Assembly (NCBI GenBank): GCA_003279655.1 | Contig: QCHI01000006.1 | Span: 1-64,000, forward strand | Direction: 5' to 3' | DNA from: Prochlorococcus sp. AG-402-A21 | GTDB lineage: Bacteria > Cyanobacteriota > Cyanobacteriia > PCC-6307 > Cyanobiaceae | DNA length: 64,000 nucleotides | Part shown: one piece after another, positions 9,979-19,922 of the stretch | How positions within the stretch are numbered: the stretch's first letter is position 1 | Layout of the letters: each line of letters begins with the position of its first letter | Program-made: the position numbers and the translations under genes | The notes under the pieces: generated by a model | What the model saw: the letters and a program-made list of their open reading frames with translations, nothing else | Told to the model about the DNA's origin: nothing | The model's database searches: none

Positions 9979-11013
9979 TTATCTTTGACTTTCAGTTCTG
10001 ATTCTTGTTTTATGAATTAATTTTATATATTTTCTCCGCCAATTATTCGTTGGTAATATTCTTGCTATCGGTCTCATTTTACTTCTTCTTTCTTTGTGAC
10101 TTCTAATCCCAAGTAAAATATCATAAAGAAAATTTATACTATCTTTTTTAGATTCAAAAATTCCCATTCTTTGAGGTGAACCTTTTTGATCTAAAAGTGG
10201 TTTTGTTGCTTCGTAAGCTGGTTTATATTCAAACCATGGAATAGAGGGCCATAAATGATGAACTAAATGATAATTTTGTCCCATAATCAGCAAGTTCATT
10301 AGTTTACTTGGATAAACTCTTGCATTTTTCCATCTATTTCTAGACTGAAAAGGTCTATGTGGTAGATAATCAAAAAATATTCCTAAAGTTACTCCAACCA
10401 TTAATGCTGGTCCAAACCATAAATTATAAATAACATTCATAAAATTATATTTAATTCCAGCAATTACTATGCAAATAAATATTCCTCTCTCAATTCCCCA
10501 TTGCATTAGTTCAAACTTTCTCCAAAGTTTCCGCTCAAAGAAAAAATATTCATGATAAAAAAATCTTGGAGCAATTAACCAAATGGGACCAAAAGTGCTA
10601 ACTATGTGATCTGGGTCGTTTTTTGGGTCATTAACGTATTTGTGATGCTCTAGATGAACTCTTGTGAAAACTGGGAAACTAAAACCTAGTAATATTGCTG
10701 ACCCATGCCCCATGAATTGATTGATCCATTTATTTGGATGGGCAGCATTGTGACAAGCATCATGAATAACGGTGCCTTCCATATGAAGAGCTAAAAAAGC
10801 TAATGCAACCAAAACTGGTAACGGCCAGTTCCCCTGATACCATTGCCAAACACTAACTATTGCAAGGAAATATCCACCAAAGAAAAGACCTAAAGTTACG
10901 TTTAAAGGCTTGGGAGGATCAAGATATTCTTGTATCTCATTTTGCCAGTCGCGTAATGACTTCAGTTTTTTCGTTGCCTTATTTTTGTCAGACCTCGATA
11001 AGCACTGGGTCAT
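9979..11013 (-). CDS. crtR: Beta-carotene hydroxylase CrtR
   Basis: Membrane di-iron oxygenase that hydroxylates the rings of beta-carotene (and alpha-carotene in Prochlorococcus) to give zeaxanthin. The 344-residue product has hydrophobic segments around 40-58 and 65-80 and the desaturase-like histidine boxes HDACHNAAH at 84-92, HLEHH at 120-124 and NYHLVHHLWP near 248. The overall form is the fatty-acid-desaturase-like cyanobacterial CrtR, not plant-type CrtZ. It lies about 50 bp downstream of a tRNA-Leu gene on the same strand. Confidence 0.95.
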   Translation of the reverse strand: MTQCLSRSDKNKATKKLKSLRDWQNEIQEYLDPPKPLNVTLGLFFGGYFLAIVSVWQWYQGNWPLPVLVALAFLALHMEGTVIHDACHNAAHPNKWINQFMGHGSAILLGFSFPVFTRVHLEHHKYVNDPKNDPDHIVSTFGPIWLIAPRFFYHEYFFFERKLWRKFELMQWGIERGIFICIVIAGIKYNFMNVIYNLWFGPALMVGVTLGIFFDYLPHRPFQSRNRWKNARVYPSKLMNLLIMGQNYHLVHHLWPSIPWFEYKPAYEATKPLLDQKGSPQRMGIFESKKDSINFLYDILLGIRSHKERRSKMRPIARILPTNNWRRKYIKLIHKTRIRTESQR

Positions 11014-11062
11014 TGCTTGATGTGATTGAGGTTAATTGAGCTTGTACAGCTTAATTAAAAAA

Positions 11063-11145
11063 TGCCCACCGGGAGACTTGAACTCCCACGACATAAAGCC
11101 ACTGGTACCTAAAACCAGCGCGTCTACCAATTCCGCCAGGTGGGC
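11063..11145 (-). tRNA. tRNA-Leu (anticodon UAG)
   Basis: The minus strand folds as a class II tRNA: a 7-bp acceptor stem GCCCACC/GGTGGGC with discriminator A, anticodon stem CTGGT/ACCAG enclosing TTTAGGT (anticodon TAG), a long variable arm, and T-loop TTCAAGT. No CCA is encoded. It lies directly upstream of crtR in the same direction. Confidence 0.97.
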
Positions 11146-11345
11146 CAAAGGTTTTCACCGATTGTTAATTGATTCTAGCAGCTCGTTGATGGCTATTTAA
11201 AGACTGTTTTTGATTCGCGAACGTAAAAAGATTAATGTAATTTTCATATTTTATAAGAGACATTTGAAATTTTCTTTTTATGACTCATGATTTTTAGTTG
11301 TTCAATAAGCCTTTTCCAACAAAATAAACTTATATTGAGAGAAAT

Positions 11346-11864
11346 ATGATTGTTTCTATTTTTGGATACTTATTTCTTTTTGTTGGGCTTTTAATATTGG
11401 CTTTACCTTTAGTTCTTGTCGAATTAAGCAGGCCTAGAGACTGGCTGATGGGCGGACTTTTTTTATTTTTAGGATTATTCCTTCTCGTGGAGAATGATCT
11501 TTTAAGAGGATCAATAGATTTACTTGTTATTTCTATGACAATTTTGTATGGAAAAATGATTTTAGAAATTATTCAAACTAGATGGAATCAATTAAGTTTT
11601 GAAGAAAAAAAAGGGATTGGATCTTTCCAGAGATGGTTTGAATCTTTGAAACAGATTGCTCAAAGTTTTGGAATTATTGGTAAAGGCTTTTTAAAAATTT
11701 TTACAAGTTTTACGACGAAATCTGAAAAACCGTTAAAAGAGAAAAAATGGGTTCATCCAGAATTGAAAGAAGAAGTTAAGAAGAAAGAAGGGGAGCGATT
11801 AGGTTCAACTGAATCCAATAAGACCAGAAATGAAGAATTATCTGAAAATGAAGAGACTTCTTGA
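11346..11864 (+). CDS. ycf66: Ycf66-family membrane protein
   Basis: A 172-residue protein with two or three hydrophobic helices (about 3-26, 32-48 and 56-74) followed by a charged tail rich in Lys and Glu. The N-terminus, with LVELSRPRDWLMGGLFLFLG, resembles Ycf66 proteins of cyanobacteria and some plastids, whose function is unknown. It lies about 50 bp upstream of ileS on the same strand and may be co-transcribed with it. Family membership is from memory of the pattern and would need a profile search. Confidence 0.7.
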   Translation: MIVSIFGYLFLFVGLLILALPLVLVELSRPRDWLMGGLFLFLGLFLLVENDLLRGSIDLLVISMTILYGKMILEIIQTRWNQLSFEEKKGIGSFQRWFESLKQIAQSFGIIGKGFLKIFTSFTTKSEKPLKEKKWVHPELKEEVKKKEGERLGSTESNKTRNEELSENEETS

Positions 11865-11915
11865 TAAGGTTAAATGGCATCAAGAGACCACGATGACTAT
11901 TGAATATTTCTCAAA

Positions 11916-14819
11916 GTGAATAATGTGAATAAAGATTCTCAAAAGGACCGTCCCACATATAAAGACACTCTCAACCTTTTGCAGACTAATTTTGGGATGA
12001 GGGCAAATGCAACTCAAAAAGAACCTGAGTTGCAAGCTTTTTGGACCGAAAAAAAGATAGATTATGAATTAGGTTTAAACAATTCTGGAGAGACTTTTAC
12101 TTTGCATGATGGCCCCCCATATGCAAATGGGACTCTTCATATGGGCCATGCTCTTAACAAAGTACTGAAGGACATAATCAATAAATTTCAAATAATGCAA
12201 GGTAAAAAGGTTTCTTATGTCCCAGGATGGGATTGCCATGGATTGCCTATTGAATTAAAAGTTCTTCAGTCTTTAGATAAAACTCAACGAGCTGAATTAA
12301 CCCCTATTAAATTGAGAAAAAAAGCAGCTGCTTATGCAAAAAAGCAAGTTGCTCAACAAATGGATGGTTTTAAAAGATGGGGAGTATGGGGTAATTGGAA
12401 TCAACCATATTTAACTTTAGACAAGAAATTTGAAGCGTCTCAGATCAAATTGTTTGGAGAAATGGTCTTCAAAGGATACATATATAGAGGCCTAAAACCA
12501 GTTCATTGGAGTCCAAGTTCTCAAACTGCTCTTGCTGAGGCGGAACTAGAATATCCGACCGGTCATGTTAGCAAAAGTATTTATGTGGGATTTAAAGTTG
12601 ATCAAATACCACTTATCTTAACTCAAGAAATTTCTAATCAAGCTCCGGATCTATTTGATTCTGAAGGGAAATTAACAGAAGCTAAACTTGTGATTTGGAC
12701 TACTACACCTTGGACAATTCCTGCGAATGAGGCAATATCTGTTAACCAAAAACTAGACTATGTAATTGCACAAAGTTCTGATAGATCATTAATAATCATT
12801 GCTAATGATCTTTTGGAAGAAGTATGTCAAATTTTAGGAGTGAATTATGAAAAAAGAGTATTAATCAAAGGATCACTATTAGATGGAATAGTATATAAGC
12901 ATCCTTCATTTGATAAAAGAAGTCTTGTTGTTTTAGGAGGTGATTATATAACAACTGACTCAGGAACTGGTTTGGTACATACTGCTCCAGGTCATGGTGT
13001 GGATGATTTTAATACTGGAAAAAAATATAATTTGCCAATTTCTTGCCCTGTTGATGCAAAAGGTTTTCTGACTAAGGAGGCTGGGAAATTTGAAGGTTTA
13101 AATGTATTGAAAGACGCTAATAATGCCATAATCAATGATCTAAGCAACACTGGAGCTCTCCTTAAAGAAATTCCATATGAGCATAAGTATCCTTATGATT
13201 GGAGAACTAAGAAACCAACTATTTTTAGAGCTACAGAACAATGGTTCGCTTCAGTTCATGGTTTTAGGGATAAAGCACTTTCTGCTATAGAAAATGTTAA
13301 ATGGCTTCCTGAATCAGGAAAAAATAGAATTGATTCTATGGTGAGAGAAAGAGGGGATTGGTGTATTTCTCGCCAAAGGACTTGGGGGGTACCCATACCA
13401 GTATTTTATGAAAAAAATGGAAAAGAAACTCTGCTTAATAAAGAAACTATTTCTCACATAGCTGATTTATTTACTATCCATGGTGCAGATATTTGGTGGG
13501 AATCTGAAGTATCTGAGCTATTACCTCCTTCTTATTTAAAAGAAGCAGATAGATGGCAAAAAGGAACTGATACTATGGATGTCTGGTTTGACTCTGGCTC
13601 TAGTTGGTCCTCAGTGATTTCAGGGAAAAATAATTTAAACTATCCAGCAGATTTGTACCTTGAAGGATCTGATCAGCATCGTGGGTGGTTCCAGTCTTCT
13701 TTATTAACCTCTGTAGCTGTGAATGAACATGCACCTTTTAAAAAGGTTCTTACACATGGTTTTGCACTAGATGAGAATGGCAGAAAAATGAGTAAATCAT
13801 TAGGGAATATTATTGATCCATTGGTAATAATTAACGGTGGTTCAAATAAGAAGTTAGATCCTGCTTATGGAGCTGATGTTTTGAGGCTTTGGGTTAGTTC
13901 TGTTGATTACTCTGCAGATGTACCTATTGGATCAAATATATTAAAACAAATCTCTGACGTTTATCGTAAGATTAGAAATACTTCTAGGTATCTTTTGGGC
14001 AATCTCTATGACTTTGATTATAAAATTGATGCCATAGATGTTTCAGAATTGCCCGTATTAGATAAATGGATGTTAAATAGAACAGCTGAGGTAATAGATG
14101 AGGTAACTGAAGCTTTTTTGAATTTTGAATTTTCAAAGTTCTTTCAAACTATTCAGAATTTCTGTGTAGTAGATTTGTCTAGCTTTTACTTAGATATTGC
14201 AAAAGATAGGTTATATGTAAGCTCTAAATCTGACTTTAGAAGAAGAAGTTGTCAAACAGTTTTATCTTTGGTGATTGAGAAAATATCGGGCTTAATCGCA
14301 CCAGTTCTATGTCATATGGCTGAGGATATTTGGCAGAATATTCCTTATGGCTTAGAGGAGGTTTCAGTATTTCAAAGAGGATGGCCTAAAGTACCAGATT
14401 TATGGAAAAATGATAGCCTTAATGTTCATGTTGCTGAACTTCGTAAGCTTAGAACAGTTATTAATCGTATGTTAGAAAGTTGTAGAAATAATCAAGAACT
14501 AGGTTCTTCTTTAGAGGCCTCAGTGAGAGTTGATATCTCTGATGAAAAAGTTAAAGCTGCTATCGAATGGTTATCTCAAAGTGAATCTAATAAGGTTGAT
14601 GTTTTGAGGGATTGGTTTCTTGTTTCATCTTTGCAAATTGGAGGTGAACCTTGGGCTGAGGTCTTAGTTAGCGTAGAAAATGATATAGCTTCGGTGGATA
14701 TTGCCAAAGCTAAAGGGTTCAAATGTGAAAGATGTTGGCATTATGAAGTTGAAATGAGTCAAAACCCAAAACATCGAAATATTTGTAAAAGATGTGAAAA
14801 AGTAGTTTTGGAAATTTAA
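11916..14819 (+). CDS. ileS: Isoleucyl-tRNA synthetase
   Basis: Charges tRNA-Ile and edits valine. The 967-residue class I enzyme has [17 protein letters not shown] (HIGH-type motif HMGH at 75-78), the CP1 editing region with [14 protein letters not shown], the block [12 protein letters not shown], the second motif [10 protein letters not shown], and a C-terminal zinc-binding finger CERCW...CKRC. It has normal length for bacterial IleRS. The start is GTG at 11916; another in-frame GTG is at 11925. Confidence 0.98.
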   Translation: MNNVNKDSQKDRPTYKDTLNLLQTNFGMRANATQKEPELQAFWTEKKIDYELGLNNSGETFTLHDGPPYANGTLHMGHALNKVLKDIINKFQIMQGKKVSYVPGWDCHGLPIELKVLQSLDKTQRAELTPIKLRKKAAAYAKKQVAQQMDGFKRWGVWGNWNQPYLTLDKKFEASQIKLFGEMVFKGYIYRGLKPVHWSPSSQTALAEAELEYPTGHVSKSIYVGFKVDQIPLILTQEISNQAPDLFDSEGKLTEAKLVIWTTTPWTIPANEAISVNQKLDYVIAQSSDRSLIIIANDLLEEVCQILGVNYEKRVLIKGSLLDGIVYKHPSFDKRSLVVLGGDYITTDSGTGLVHTAPGHGVDDFNTGKKYNLPISCPVDAKGFLTKEAGKFEGLNVLKDANNAIINDLSNTGALLKEIPYEHKYPYDWRTKKPTIFRATEQWFASVHGFRDKALSAIENVKWLPESGKNRIDSMVRERGDWCISRQRTWGVPIPVFYEKNGKETLLNKETISHIADLFTIHGADIWWESEVSELLPPSYLKEADRWQKGTDTMDVWFDSGSSWSSVISGKNNLNYPADLYLEGSDQHRGWFQSSLLTSVAVNEHAPFKKVLTHGFALDENGRKMSKSLGNIIDPLVIINGGSNKKLDPAYGADVLRLWVSSVDYSADVPIGSNILKQISDVYRKIRNTSRYLLGNLYDFDYKIDAIDVSELPVLDKWMLNRTAEVIDEVTEAFLNFEFSKFFQTIQNFCVVDLSSFYLDIAKDRLYVSSKSDFRRRSCQTVLSLVIEKISGLIAPVLCHMAEDIWQNIPYGLEEVSVFQRGWPKVPDLWKNDSLNVHVAELRKLRTVINRMLESCRNNQELGSSLEASVRVDISDEKVKAAIEWLSQSESNKVDVLRDWFLVSSLQIGGEPWAEVLVSVENDIASVDIAKAKGFKCERCWHYEVEMSQNPKHRNICKRCEKVVLEI

Positions 14820-14826
14820 TTAGTTT

Positions 14827-15468
14827 TTAGAATTTTCCAGCAAACCGACCATTCTTTGGTAATTGAATAATCAACCATTGAAGTAAACCTATTAAATATA
14901 ATATCAGAGCTAAATATGCAAAAAATGTAGCAAGTCCTGTGGTCCAATTGCCATCTAACACAAATTTTACAATTGATTTTGTTGTAATAAATGAGTTATA
15001 TGGAATTTCCCTCCAGGTATCGCAATAGTTCCCTTTAATTGAATTCAAACATCTCCAACTAAATATATGAAGTCCTGTATTTAGGATAGTCCAAAAAGAA
15101 ATAGTCCATCGCCAAATTCGTGTTGTTAAAGCAATTGGTTTATAAATAGGCATTTCATCAATTTCTTCATTCAGATCAAACCAAAACCAAATAGAACTAA
15201 ACATAATTATTGGCGCAATTAATGAAATCAATTGTCCTAATTGACTCTCACCACTAAGAAATAATAGGTTTATCGCATAAAGACTAGAAACTTTCCAGTA
15301 AATTGATAAAAGTCTATCAATAGAACTAAAATTTGATATTTTTGCCCAAATCAATAAAAATAAAGGGAGTCCAAATGCGAAGGTAGCCGCAATTCGATAT
15401 GAGAGCCAAACTAGAATTTGGAATTGAGGTTCAGTCAAGAAAAATATCTCATTCATATGTATTATCAA
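14827..15468 (-). CDS. DUF3177-family multi-spanning membrane protein
   Basis: A 213-residue hydrophobic protein with about five membrane segments (roughly 16-40, 58-72, 80-96, 125-147 and 180-203). I recall it as the cyanobacteria-only DUF3177 family, for which no function is known. It sits convergent to ileS and divergent from trmB. An ATG five codons into the frame could be the true start (MNEIFFLTEP). No catalytic motif is visible. Confidence 0.65.
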   Translation of the reverse strand: MIIHMNEIFFLTEPQFQILVWLSYRIAATFAFGLPLFLLIWAKISNFSSIDRLLSIYWKVSSLYAINLLFLSGESQLGQLISLIAPIIMFSSIWFWFDLNEEIDEMPIYKPIALTTRIWRWTISFWTILNTGLHIFSWRCLNSIKGNYCDTWREIPYNSFITTKSIVKFVLDGNWTTGLATFFAYLALILYLIGLLQWLIIQLPKNGRFAGKF

Positions 15469-15691
15469 CCTTGATGTATTCTTTTTATGAGTATTCTTAA
15501 TTATTAAAGTATTTTCTCTATATTTGAGATCCTCGTGAATCGACTAATTGATGTTTTTATAAGCCTCTTGAATATAGATAACAGACGCTATTGAACAAAA
15601 ATATAAATTTTCTTTTAGATTTACGCACTTATAAAATCTGAATTCACTTGCTAGGATATGAAATTGATTTATTAATATAGGGTTTCATTTT

Positions 15692-16336
15692 GTGAGACAG
15701 CATGTAAATCCTCTAAGTCAATTCTTTCAGTTACCTTTATCACTGCCAAGTAAGTCTATTCTTTTCAAGAATCCTCATTATCCAATTCATTTAGATATTG
15801 GATCTGCTAAAGGTGAATTTCTAATCGAATTAGCATTAAAATTTCGAAACTGGAATTTTTTAGGGCTCGAGATAAGAGAAACTCTTGTTCATTCATCTGA
15901 AAGAAAAAGGAAAAAATTGGGATTGCAAAATTTAAAATTTCTATATTGTAATGTGAACATTAGCTTAGATGAATGGCTTTCAGATTTAGATCTGGATCAA
16001 TTAAAAAGAGTTTCGATTCAATTCCCGGATCCATGGTTTAAAAGAAAACATATTAAAAGGAGAGTTTTAAAAAAAAGTCTTCTTCATTCAATTGCAAGAT
16101 ATATGTGTAAGGATGGCGAACTATTCATTCAAAGCGACATATATGCACTTATTGAATATATGACTAATACTATTGATGAAAGTATCTACTTTGATAGAAA
16201 AATTGTGAAGGGATTAGAATGGCTTGAAAAAAATCCTTATGAAGTATCTACAGATAGGGAATTATTCGTTCTTAAGAAAAACATGATAATATATAGAGCA
16301 ATGTATACTAGAAATAGGACACTATTCATTGATTAA
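15692..16336 (+). CDS. trmB: tRNA (guanine-N7)-methyltransferase TrmB
   Basis: Methylates G46 of tRNAs using S-adenosylmethionine. The 214-residue product has the SAM-binding motif HLDIGSAKGEFLIELA near residue 33, the EIRETLVHSS block after it, and the catalytic/substrate motif FPDPWFKRKHIKRR near residue 111. The GTG at 15692 gives the N-terminus MRQHVNPL, usual for the cyanobacterial family. txlA follows after about 80 bp. Confidence 0.95.
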   Translation: MRQHVNPLSQFFQLPLSLPSKSILFKNPHYPIHLDIGSAKGEFLIELALKFRNWNFLGLEIRETLVHSSERKRKKLGLQNLKFLYCNVNISLDEWLSDLDLDQLKRVSIQFPDPWFKRKHIKRRVLKKSLLHSIARYMCKDGELFIQSDIYALIEYMTNTIDESIYFDRKIVKGLEWLEKNPYEVSTDRELFVLKKNMIIYRAMYTRNRTLFID

Positions 16337-16417
16337 TTAGATTTATAGTTAATACCTTCATATGCTTTTTGGACGCACTAAAAGTGTATATAATTAGTTG
16401 ACAAATAATTAACTCTG

Positions 16418-16993
16418 ATGATTGATACTACAAATTCAGATAAAGACCTTACTATGTTTCAGAAATATTTTTTAGTTTTCCTTAGTATTTGCCTGGTTGT
16501 TTCTTTATTCTTTATACGTAATGGTTTTAAAGCAAATCTTATGCTTGACCAATTAGCAAAAAATTCCCTTTTACCTGAGCAGGCCTTAGCAAATGGAAAA
16601 CCTACAGTTTTTGAGTTTTATGCAGATTGGTGTGAAGCTTGTAAGGAAATGGCTCCTGACATGACTAATGCAATAAAACAAAATGCCAATAAAGTCGATA
16701 TTGTTTTATTGAATGTTGATAATTCTAGATGGAGTGATTTAATTGAAAAATATGATGTGAATGGTATCCCTAAACTTACTTTTTTTGATAATGAAGGTAA
16801 ATTCAAGGGCTTTACATTAGGTGTTAGAAAATATAGTGAATTAAATGAAATATTTATTTCTTTAATTAATAATTCAGAATTACCATCTTTTACTCAAGAA
16901 TCAAATTCGAGTGATTTACCTTCAGAAATTATATCTAATGAAAAAAGTTTTAATAATATTATTAAAACAGAAGCTCCTAGAAACCATAGTTAA
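16418..16993 (+). CDS. txlA: Thioredoxin-like protein TxlA/HCF164 type
   Basis: A membrane-anchored thioredoxin-fold protein. An N-terminal membrane helix spans about 13-33, and the thioredoxin domain has the active site WCEAC at 71-75 and the cis-Pro loop GIPKLTFFD. Related TxlA/HCF164 proteins reduce lumenal disulfides, including apocytochromes for heme attachment. The 191-residue length fits. The end overlaps the convergent thyX stop by four bases (TTAA). It could have a different redox partner. Confidence 0.86.
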   Translation: MIDTTNSDKDLTMFQKYFLVFLSICLVVSLFFIRNGFKANLMLDQLAKNSLLPEQALANGKPTVFEFYADWCEACKEMAPDMTNAIKQNANKVDIVLLNVDNSRWSDLIEKYDVNGIPKLTFFDNEGKFKGFTLGVRKYSELNEIFISLINNSELPSFTQESNSSDLPSEIISNEKSFNNIIKTEAPRNHS

Positions 16994-17628
16994 TTTATCC
17001 AATTTAAAGCTGATGCAACTACTGGGTATTCTTGTGAAAAAATATTTTTGCATTCCTGTGCAATATCCATATGCTCTTTTTGAGTACCATGGCCAGTTCT
17101 TAGTTTTATGTAATGAATCCAAGAACGACATGAACCTGTCATATAAATCCTAGTTGGTGTGGCTAGAGGAAGTACAAATCTCGCACATTCTTTAGCTATC
17201 CCAGCTTCTAGCATTTCTTCATAAAGTTGTTTATTTAGATTGAATTGAAGTTTCATCTTTTCATTAAATTTATTGATAATTTCTTCTGATAAGTCTGAGA
17301 TTGAATTTTGTCTATTTTTATTATCTTGCCTTCTTAATGCTGGTATGGGGATTTCTCCTAACTGCCTACTATCCGCATAGCGTTGAGAGAATTCTTGAAA
17401 AGTAAATGATCGATGTCTTAATATTTGAGCAGCAATTCCTCGAGTAGTTTCTATTTGCAAAGTCATGTAAGCTTGTTCAAAAACACTCCAATGTTCATTT
17501 TTGATGCAATATCCAAGTAATTTCGTAAAGTTATCATTATCTTGATTTTTGGGATTACTAACCCTTGCAATATATGCCATGCTTTTTTCAGCATCTGGTG
17601 TAGAAGTTATTAATTGAACAAGACTCAT
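16990..17628 (-). CDS. thyX: Flavin-dependent thymidylate synthase ThyX
   Basis: Makes dTMP from dUMP using methylenetetrahydrofolate with FAD and NADPH. The 212-residue protein carries the ThyX signature as RHRSFTFQEFSQRY (canonical RHRxxSxNExSxR with conservative S-to-T and N-to-Q changes) near residue 72. It lies 2 bp downstream of dcd on the minus strand, which places the dUTP-generating and dUMP-consuming steps together. Confidence 0.95.
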   Translation of the reverse strand: MSLVQLITSTPDAEKSMAYIARVSNPKNQDNDNFTKLLGYCIKNEHWSVFEQAYMTLQIETTRGIAAQILRHRSFTFQEFSQRYADSRQLGEIPIPALRRQDNKNRQNSISDLSEEIINKFNEKMKLQFNLNKQLYEEMLEAGIAKECARFVLPLATPTRIYMTGSCRSWIHYIKLRTGHGTQKEHMDIAQECKNIFSQEYPVVASALNWIN

Positions 17629-17630
17629 AT

Positions 17631-18224
17631 TTAAACTTTTGCTAGAGTAACTTTTTCTTGTTGATGTTGATATTTACCTTTTCTGTCACTGTATGTTGTT
17701 TCACAAGGATCACCTTCAAAGAAAAGTAACTGACAAATTCCTTCATCCGCATAAATTCTGCAATCGGCGCCAGAACTATTACTGAATTCAAGTGTTAGAT
17801 GTCCCTCCCAACTTGCTTCTGCAGGAGTTGTATTTACTATGATTCCTAAGCGAGCGTAGGTGCTTTTCCCAAGGCAAATTACAGTAATATTAGGTGGAAC
17901 TTTCATTCTTTCTAATGCAACGCCAAGGCCGTAAGAGTGTGCAGGTAAAATAAAATATTTACCATCCTCGTCTTCTTTTAAATCTGTAGGCTCTAAATTA
18001 TCAGGATTAAACTTTTTTGGATTCATCACTGTTCCTGGGACATGCCTAAAAATCAAAAACTCTTTTGAAGAGAGACGCAAGTCATATCCATATGATGAGC
18101 AACCAAAGCTTAAAACGGGTGATTTTTTTGATTCCGGTTCAAGATGTCGTATTAGTTTTTCTTGAAAAGGTTCAAGCATTCCTAATGAAGCCTGTTCTGA
18201 AATCCAACGATCGTTTTTCAACAT
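17631..18224 (-). CDS. dcd: dCTP deaminase
   Basis: Deaminates dCTP to dUTP, feeding dUMP to ThyX. The 197-residue trimeric-dUTPase-fold protein shows SSYGYDLRLSSKEFLIF near residue 43, the substrate block GKSTYARLGI near residue 119, and PAEASWEGHLTLEFSN near residue 134. It sits between the BtuR-like gene (the start codon directly abuts that gene's stop) and thyX, forming a tight three-gene operon. Confidence 0.95.
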   Translation of the reverse strand: MLKNDRWISEQASLGMLEPFQEKLIRHLEPESKKSPVLSFGCSSYGYDLRLSSKEFLIFRHVPGTVMNPKKFNPDNLEPTDLKEDEDGKYFILPAHSYGLGVALERMKVPPNITVICLGKSTYARLGIIVNTTPAEASWEGHLTLEFSNSSGADCRIYADEGICQLLFFEGDPCETTYSDRKGKYQHQQEKVTLAKV

Positions 18225-18836
18225 TTAATTGCAGCGTAATTCAGTGATTTGATCAGCCATTCCCATTATTTTAGGGGGGATTGATGGTCCTGTAAGAATA
18301 ATATCTGTGGATGATGGTCGATTATTTATCACGAAAATTAAATCATTTTCTTCAATGAAACCAAGGCTAATAGCCATCCCTATTTCATCAAGAACGATTT
18401 TATCTAATTTGTTTTCAATTAAACGTGCTTTACAAAATTCCCAAAGTTCTTTTATTGCTTTTTCTTCCTGTTTTCTTTTTAAAGAAAGTTTTACCTCAGA
18501 TGTTTGCTCGGGCAAGCACGTTTCAATGGCTGGTCTTAGCCAATCAAGTCTTCTGCAAAGATTTATAGCTCCATTAGGTCCTTGATTCACTCCACCTCTT
18601 AAGAATTGCGCTATTAAAACTTTGCTCCCCAACCCTGCAGATCTAATTGCCTCACTAAGAACAACAGAAAAACTACCTCTAAAAGTAGAAGTATGGATTT
18701 GAACTTGTCCTTGTGTCTTAACTAGTTGTAAAGGCTTTCTAATGGGAGTAGGTCTGAGAGAAGTCTCCGTTGAAGACGATGAACCTCTCTGTTGAGTATT
18801 AATGCTAATTCGTGCATTCATCTCAATTTTTATCAA
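18225..18836 (-). CDS. BtuR/CobO-like protein lacking the P-loop
   Basis: The 203-residue product resembles corrinoid adenosyltransferases of the BtuR/CobO family along most of its length: VLIAQFLRGG near residue 73, a Walker B-like KIVLDEIGMAISLGFI, and a C-terminal TGPSIPPKIMGMADQITEL close to the family's closing motif. The ATP-binding P-loop (GNGKGKTT in the family) should fall at about residues 46-56 but reads QIHTSTFRGSF, with no GK[ST]. Adenosyltransferase activity is therefore doubtful. The first 30 residues are Ser/Thr-rich and poorly conserved-looking; Met6 is an alternative start. It leads an operon with dcd and thyX and is divergent from ntcA. Confidence 0.7.
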   Translation of the reverse strand: MIKIEMNARISINTQQRGSSSSTETSLRPTPIRKPLQLVKTQGQVQIHTSTFRGSFSVVLSEAIRSAGLGSKVLIAQFLRGGVNQGPNGAINLCRRLDWLRPAIETCLPEQTSEVKLSLKRKQEEKAIKELWEFCKARLIENKLDKIVLDEIGMAISLGFIEENDLIFVINNRPSSTDIILTGPSIPPKIMGMADQITELRCN

Positions 18837-19135
18837 GGTGTCTTGAAATTAATCTAGCGGTATAAAATTTCTAATCAACTAGTTCAACACTATCTGTGGT
18901 GTATGAAATGAAAATACTTAATTATTTAAATTGTTAGGCACCAAAGTCTTTCAAGTAAAAGCGTGGATGTCATATTTGATACGTTGTTAGTGAAAACTTT
19001 AGCTTTAGAGCGTAAAAAATATAGAATACTCACATAGGTTTCAACTTGGATTCCCAACTTAGCTTCAAAAAAGTCGCCATGGCTACATATCGTTTGTTCT
19101 CAACTTATTAATCTTTTCTGAACAATAAATTAAAC
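18837..19135. other. Intergenic region between the BtuR-like gene and ntcA
   Basis: This 299-bp gap must hold divergent promoters for the dcd-thyX operon and ntcA. I looked for the NtcA consensus GTA-N8-TAC, since ntcA is autoregulated in several cyanobacteria, and found no perfect match. I see no open reading frame or strong hairpin. Confidence 0.5.
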
Positions 19136-19867
19136 ATGGTCACTTCATATCGTGGCTTTACTCGTTTCAATCAACAAAGAAATAACCAGATGAATGGTAG
19201 TTCATCATCTTCTTTGCCGCCTAACAAAACTCTCCTAGATGTGATTAAATCCTTGGAAGGGGTTTCTACTGAAATTGTAGATAGGTCAAAGACTATTTTT
19301 TTTCCTGGCGATCCTGCCGAAAGGGTTTATTTAATAAGACGTGGTGCAGTTCGCTTGAGCAGAGTTTATGAAACAGGTGAAGAAATTACAGTCGCTTTAT
19401 TGAGAGAAAATAGTCTTTTTGGAGTTTTATCTTTATTGACAGGACATAGATCAGATCGTTTTTACCATGCTGTTGCGTTTACTCGCGTAGAACTTGTTGC
19501 GGCCCCAGCGACGTCAGTCAGGAATGCAATTGAGCAGGATGCTTCTGTTGGGTTACTCCTTTTACAAGGTCTATCAAGTCGAGTACTTCAAACTGAAACA
19601 ATGATTGAAACCTTAACTCACAGAGATATGTCCTCTCGTCTTGCAAGCTTTTTACTTGTTTTGTGTAGGGACTTTGGTGTGCCTGGGGAGAAAGGAGTAA
19701 CAATTGACTTAAGGCTTTCTCATCAAGCCATTGCTGAAGCAATAGGTTCAACCAGAGTCACTATTACTCGGCTACTTGGTGAGTTAAAAGCTTCTTCATT
19801 ATTGGCAATAGATAGGAAAAAAATAACTATCTATGATCCAATAGCATTAGCAAAAAGATTTAATTGA
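19136..19867 (+). CDS. ntcA: Global nitrogen regulator NtcA
   Basis: CRP/FNR-family transcription factor that senses 2-oxoglutarate and controls nitrogen assimilation genes at GTA-N8-TAC sites. The 243-residue reading frame has the cNMP-like effector domain ([22 protein letters not shown]) and the C-terminal helix-turn-helix [22 protein letters not shown]. Known NtcA proteins are near 222-225 residues, so the first 15-20 residues here may not be translated; an in-frame ATG at 19190 (MNGSSSSS) is an alternative start. A likely target, amt1, lies 14 kb away. Confidence 0.97.
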   Translation: MVTSYRGFTRFNQQRNNQMNGSSSSSLPPNKTLLDVIKSLEGVSTEIVDRSKTIFFPGDPAERVYLIRRGAVRLSRVYETGEEITVALLRENSLFGVLSLLTGHRSDRFYHAVAFTRVELVAAPATSVRNAIEQDASVGLLLLQGLSSRVLQTETMIETLTHRDMSSRLASFLLVLCRDFGVPGEKGVTIDLRLSHQAIAEAIGSTRVTITRLLGELKASSLLAIDRKKITIYDPIALAKRFN

Positions 19868-19922
19868 AGGCCATTTCATACTAAGGTTTAGAAGAATTGT
19901 TCAATCCTTCTTCTTTATCTCA

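Noticed and set aside
18837..19135. Possible NtcA autoregulatory box before ntcA
   Set aside because: Spaced GTA and TAC pairs are present (near 18901-18917 and 19012-19029), but the spacers are about 11 and 12 bases, not 8.
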